Origin: Burkholderiales bacterium
GTDB taxonomy: Bacteria; Pseudomonadota; Gammaproteobacteria; Burkholderiales; Burkholderiaceae_C
Direction: 5' to 3'
Length of the DNA stretch: 64,000 nt
Assembly (NCBI GenBank): GCA_016191525.1
Contig: JACPOK010000026.1
Coordinates: forward strand, 186,001 to 250,000
In this document: one piece after another, positions 60,974 to 64,000 of the stretch
Layout of the letters: each line of letters begins with the position of its first letter
How positions within the stretch are numbered: the stretch's first letter is position 1
The notes under the pieces: model-generated
Seen by the model: the letters and a program-made list of their open reading frames with translations, nothing else
What the model was told of the DNA's origin: nothing
Database searches by the model: none
Program-made: the position numbers and the translations under genes

Positions 60974-62060
60974 ACCGTTGCGCGCGAGCAATGTCTCGCT
61001 GATCGAGGAACTCGTGTCGTGGCGCTGCAAGATCCGCGACATCAAGGAGGTTGTGGAAGAGCCTGAGCGCGATGTGGAGTGCTACTCCCGCGCGCTCTAC
61101 GCACGCTTGCCGAACGAGGCTGACCGTCGTCCGCCCAATGGACCGACAGGCAGCGCCACCAGCATGCGACTTCGCTTTACAGACCTGCAGCAGTACATCG
61201 TTCTTGCGTCCGACTACCTGAACATGGTGAGTCGAGGGGTCGAACGCGGCCACGCGATGCTCGCATCCTTCCGACATCACTTCCGGAGCACGCGGCGTGC
61301 TTCCAGTGATGAGCAGCGCGTCAATCCGAGTGTGTGGTTCGGGTTGAGCCGCAATCTGGACCGCGGGGAAGCGTCGCTCATCCGATGTGGCAGCTGCACA
61401 GGCCTTCATCTTGTCGAGCGAGCGAGTGAGCGCAAGAACACGAATTGCATCTGGTGTGAAGCCGAACTCGACGACATGGTATGCGGGCTCCACATGCACC
61501 ACCCCCTGCCTGCCGCGCAGATTGCGCTCATCGAGGAACTGGTTTCTTGGCGATGCAAAATCAAGGACATCGAGTGGATCCTGCGCGCGAATGGGAAGGA
61601 CGTCGCCGCATGCGCACGAGCGATCTACGCGGCACTCCCAGCCAAAGGTGACCGTCGCCCACCGAATGGGAGCACCGGCAGTGCGACCAGCATGCAGCTG
61701 CGAATATCGGACTTTCAGCAGTACGTTTCCATTGCTACTGACTACCAGAACCTATTGAGCCGAGGCGTACCACGCGACGATGCGATGCTTGCGGCCTTCC
61801 GCTTCTATTACCTGGAGATGCGAACAAGCGAGGGGGACGACGATGGGCGAGTAAATGCCAGCGCCTGGTTCTTGCTAAGTCGGCACCTTGATGTGGGCAA
61901 TGCGGCTCTCATTCGCTGCATCAGCTGCTCGGGCTTGCACCTGGTCGAGCGCATCAGCGACCGAACGAAGGGGAAGTGCAGCTGGTGTAGCGGGAAACTG
62001 GGCTTCCACAACTTCGCTCGCCGGCCGACGTACAGCGCGGCTGTCGCAAAAATGGCCTAA
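60960..62060 (+). CDS. Tandem-duplicated FlhC-like activator, 366 aa
   Basis: Two FlhC-like repeats lie in one chain, residues about 13-170 and 189-347. Each has SWRCKIxDI, then GSATSMxLRxxDxQQY, VNxSxWFxLSRxLD, and the zinc-binding pairs (C143, C146, C163, C166 and C320, C323, C340, C343). FlhC is normally about 190 residues with one such site. In FlhD4C2 complexes two FlhC subunits are used; here one polypeptide could supply both. An internal ATG at 61494 (residue 179) marks the join, echoing the start of the first copy (MHHPL against MQLHRPL), so duplication and fusion are likely. Confidence 0.85.
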   Translation: MQLHRPLRASNVSLIEELVSWRCKIRDIKEVVEEPERDVECYSRALYARLPNEADRRPPNGPTGSATSMRLRFTDLQQYIVLASDYLNMVSRGVERGHAMLASFRHHFRSTRRASSDEQRVNPSVWFGLSRNLDRGEASLIRCGSCTGLHLVERASERKNTNCIWCEAELDDMVCGLHMHHPLPAAQIALIEELVSWRCKIKDIEWILRANGKDVAACARAIYAALPAKGDRRPPNGSTGSATSMQLRISDFQQYVSIATDYQNLLSRGVPRDDAMLAAFRFYYLEMRTSEGDDDGRVNASAWFLLSRHLDVGNAALIRCISCSGLHLVERISDRTKGKCSWCSGKLGFHNFARRPTYSAAVAKMA

Positions 62061-62081
62061 TTCGGCGTTTTGGCGGGCCGA
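62059..62081 (+). promoter_or_regulatory. CGTTTTGGCGGGCC motif upstream of the TraI-like gene
   Basis: AATTCGGCGTTTTGGCGGGC lies 32-54 bp before the ATG at 62113. The 16-mer CGTTTTGGCGGGCCGA recurs exactly at 28419-28434 in the iteron region. Related versions precede the AcaB-like gene (54811) and the gene at 49207 (GTTTTGGCCGGGC). Candidate activator site. Confidence 0.5.
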
Positions 62082-62112
62082 CCACAAGCCCGCTTTCCCC
62101 AAGAATGGGCCG

Positions 62113-63885
62113 ATGGCCCTATGGGATTTCCTCGATCGGTTTGCTCGTGTCCAGAGCCCTGGAACCGGCACGCCCTCCGTACCCGCAACTGTCCGCGTGC
62201 AGCCCGCGCGGATTGCGGAGACCGTCTACCCGCCAGCTGACCCCGGCTTGCCCGCATGCGATCCAGACGGATTGCTGGACGCGGTCCAACCCACCATTGC
62301 GCGGTTGCGCGAGTTGACCGTCAGCGACCGGGACAACTTCGAAACCGCTTACCTTGCGCCGATCCGCGAGCTGGCGCGCCTGGTGCATCTGCTTCCCGCA
62401 TCCGCCGACGGGCCATATGCCGCGCCCGCCGGGCTCTTCCACCTATGCGTCGACGTCGCCTTCTACACCCTGCAGTCCGCGGACGGCAAGATCTTCACCC
62501 CCAACGGCACGGTCGAGGATCGGCATCGCAATGAGCCGCGCTGGCGGTACGCGTGCTTCCTTGCCGGACTCTGCTGCCTGGTGCAGCGGACTCTCACGCA
62601 ACTCACGGTCACGACGGCCGGGGGACACGAGTGGCCGCGATTCAGCACCAGCCTCTGGGCCTGGCTGTCGGCGGGCACCGATCAGCGCTACTTTGTCAAC
62701 TGGCACACGCGATCCAGCATCGGTGCCGGCGAGGGGGCGGCATTCCTGAACTTCGTCGCCCCAAAAGAGCGGATGGACTGGCTGAGTCAGGGTGACGTGC
62801 AAATTGTTCGGGACATGCACCAGGTTGCGATGGGTGCCGCGCACGACACCGACAGCATCATGGCAGGAGTGGTCAATCGCATCGTGAAGCGCGTGTTGGA
62901 AATTGATGACGCGCGCCGTCGAAGTCGCTATGGCCGACTCACCATTGGCACGCACGTGGAGCCCTACGTGCTGGATGCGCTTCGGGTACCGATCGAATCA
63001 CGCCGATGGAAAGTCAATCAACCTGATTCTCCTGTCTGGCTGGCGAGCGACGGCCTGTTCATCGAATGGCCTGGCGCGCACGGTGACGTGCTCCGTCACT
63101 TTGACGAGTTGGGACTTCCCGGGCTGCCGCGTTCGGCGATGACGCTCGCAGAGATTCTGGGCAAGGCTGAACTCTTGATCCAGGCCGAGTCAGGCCTGTG
63201 GGTGAGGGAAGTACTTGTTCCAGCAGCGAGTCCAGGTGAACGCCGGCGTAGCACCGCTATGCGCTTTGTCGACTTCACCGCGATCCTCGGCCACCTGGAG
63301 TTCGAATCGATGCCGGGACCTGTCGGTGCCGAATTGGTCGAAGCAGAATTGAAAGCAGGAGCCGCATCGGTGGGACCGGCCAGCGCTAAGGCAAAGGGCG
63401 ATCCGGATGCGCAGCGGCGAGATCCTGAGCCGACTGTGGCGCAATCGGCCGCTCCGGCTTCCGTCTTGGGGGAGTCCCAGGATGCCGAGCAGCCCAGTCC
63501 GCTTCCCGTGCAGGACTCTGGCGAAATAGTCTTTGCCGACCTGATCAAGCCCGAAGCGAAGCGTTGGATCACCTCGCCCGACCTCTGTGAGGCCTTAGGC
63601 CATCTCATCGACCTTCACAAGCGCAAGCGCGGGGAAGCTGCAAAGACTTTCCCATTCGGTGTCGCTTTGAGCACTGACTGGATCAGCGAGAACACCGTCG
63701 CCGACATCGCGAATCTGGTCGGGGTGCTGGAGCGAAATCGTTGGCTAGGACGACCGACCTCGGTCAAGAACGAAGCCCTGAAGCTCCACGAATTGCAATT
63801 CGACGATGGAGTGAAACGGGCCATCGTACTGAGTCACACGGGTGCCACTGCGCTCGGGTTCGACGTGGGGGCGAAGCGCAAATGA
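62113..63885 (+). CDS. TraI/MobH-related protein lacking HD-type metal ligands, 590 aa
   Basis: The ATG at 62113 (MALWDFLDRFA) is chosen; the frame extends upstream over the FlhC-like gene. The N-terminal 180 residues resemble the TraI_2/MobH domain: RLRELTVSDRDNFETAYLAPI, ARLVHLLPASADGPYA, AGLFHLCVDVAFYTLQSADG, RWRYACFLAGLCCLVQ. In active MobH relaxases these positions carry a His-rich motif and an LLHD motif; here the segments read DGPYA and LCCLV, so the metal ligands seem lost. The rest is an Ala/Pro linker and a C-terminal winged-helix-like segment (VADIANLVGVLERNRWLG). It overlaps the next gene by 4 bp. Role in transfer is likely; catalysis is doubtful. Confidence 0.65.
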   Translation: MALWDFLDRFARVQSPGTGTPSVPATVRVQPARIAETVYPPADPGLPACDPDGLLDAVQPTIARLRELTVSDRDNFETAYLAPIRELARLVHLLPASADGPYAAPAGLFHLCVDVAFYTLQSADGKIFTPNGTVEDRHRNEPRWRYACFLAGLCCLVQRTLTQLTVTTAGGHEWPRFSTSLWAWLSAGTDQRYFVNWHTRSSIGAGEGAAFLNFVAPKERMDWLSQGDVQIVRDMHQVAMGAAHDTDSIMAGVVNRIVKRVLEIDDARRRSRYGRLTIGTHVEPYVLDALRVPIESRRWKVNQPDSPVWLASDGLFIEWPGAHGDVLRHFDELGLPGLPRSAMTLAEILGKAELLIQAESGLWVREVLVPAASPGERRRSTAMRFVDFTAILGHLEFESMPGPVGAELVEAELKAGAASVGPASAKAKGDPDAQRRDPEPTVAQSAAPASVLGESQDAEQPSPLPVQDSGEIVFADLIKPEAKRWITSPDLCEALGHLIDLHKRKRGEAAKTFPFGVALSTDWISENTVADIANLVGVLERNRWLGRPTSVKNEALKLHELQFDDGVKRAIVLSHTGATALGFDVGAKRK

Positions 63886-64000
63886 CTTCAATGCATCTGG
63901 AGACCATGTTCCGGCCGGCCTATGAGGCGCGCGCGGCCGCGGCATGGTGTGTCGCACTCTTTTGGGTCGTGGGCTTGGCCATTTTCACGCGCATGGCGGC
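63882..64000 (+). CDS. N-terminal start of a probable TraD-like coupling protein (partial)
   Basis: The ATG at 63882 overlaps the TraI-like stop (ATGA). The visible 39 residues read MTSMHLETMFRPAYEARA, then a hydrophobic helix (WCVALFWVVGLAIF) and a basic end. TraD-type coupling proteins of SXT/IncC elements start with a short cytosolic segment and a membrane helix, and lie directly after TraI. The gene runs off the right edge. Confidence 0.5.
   Translation, partial: MTSMHLETMFRPAYEARAAAAWCVALFWVVGLAIFTRMA

Noticed and set aside
1..64000. Insertion sequences or tRNA/rRNA genes
   Set aside because: No transposase signature with flanking inverted repeats and no recognisable tRNA or rRNA was seen by eye; a covariance-model search would be needed to be certain for tRNA.

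Overview
The window is a high-GC stretch of a large conjugative plasmid (or plasmid-like element). The gene content suggests a betaproteobacterial, Burkholderiales-type host: a BetR-domain response regulator, a PRTRC cassette, Rep_3-type initiators, and a folM/folX-like pair of a kind seen in that order. No rRNA, tRNA, CRISPR array or insertion sequence was found. Codon use and spacing are compact, with many 1-4 bp stop/start overlaps that mark operons.

Layout. 0-1.3 kb: tail of a gene of unknown function plus three small genes ending in a clear terminator. 1.5-17.4 kb (mostly minus strand): a defence-like accessory block. It holds a 1501-aa STAND/NACHT NTPase with a nuclease-like N-terminus, a 684-aa unknown protein, an AbiE-like toxin-antitoxin pair with two palindromic operators, a three-gene methyltransferase/helicase/GIY-YIG nuclease operon, and the 3' remnant of a TrlF-like ATPase. 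17.5-23.3 kb: three unknown genes, a large tyrosine recombinase and a DEDDh exonuclease. 23.3-30.2 kb: the plasmid core, with parB-parA, two parS-like palindromes, a first Rep gene with short AGTATGCA motifs upstream, a 17-bp iteron array of about 14 copies, and a second Rep gene. 30.3-36.9 kb: unknown genes, then PRTRC genes C, F, B, A and ThiF, which resemble a ubiquitin-like (Ubl), E2, JAB and E1 set. 36.9-49.1 kb: a plus-strand block with a CobS-like AAA ATPase, an SSB, a B12-dependent ribonucleotide reductase, a DUF3150 protein, a CobT-like VWA protein with an HExxH motif, a SlyB-like protein and a primase/toprim protein. Several blocks here are preceded by long perfect RNA hairpins. 49.2-52.1 kb: a PilP/GspC-like protein, a bactofilin and a TraB/Lnt-like amidase. 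52.0-55.5 kb (minus): a UvrD-like helicase, an AcaB-like DUF1845 protein and an S24-like regulator. 55.8-60.2 kb: pterin genes (FolX/FolB-like and FolM-like), a small molybdopterin oxidoreductase-like protein, a hybrid histidine kinase and a BetR response regulator. 60.6-64 kb: an FlhD-like protein, a tandem-duplicated FlhC-like protein, a TraI/MobH-related protein, and the start of a likely TraD coupling protein.

How the parts may work together (inference). The S24-like repressor, AcaB-like protein and FlhD/FlhC-like pair resemble the regulators of SXT/IncC transfer. A shared GC-flanked TTTT motif lies upstream of the AcaB-like and TraI-like genes. The primase, SSB, helicase, reductase and two replication systems would support plasmid replication and transfer. 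The block at 1.5-17 kb would protect the host or plasmid from phage and competing DNA. The most unusual items are the single-chain double FlhC, the Ubl-E2-JAB-E1 set whose Ubl carries a tail after its TKG end, the methyltransferase-helicase-GIY-YIG operon, the STAND NTPase, and the structured leader ahead of the reductase.
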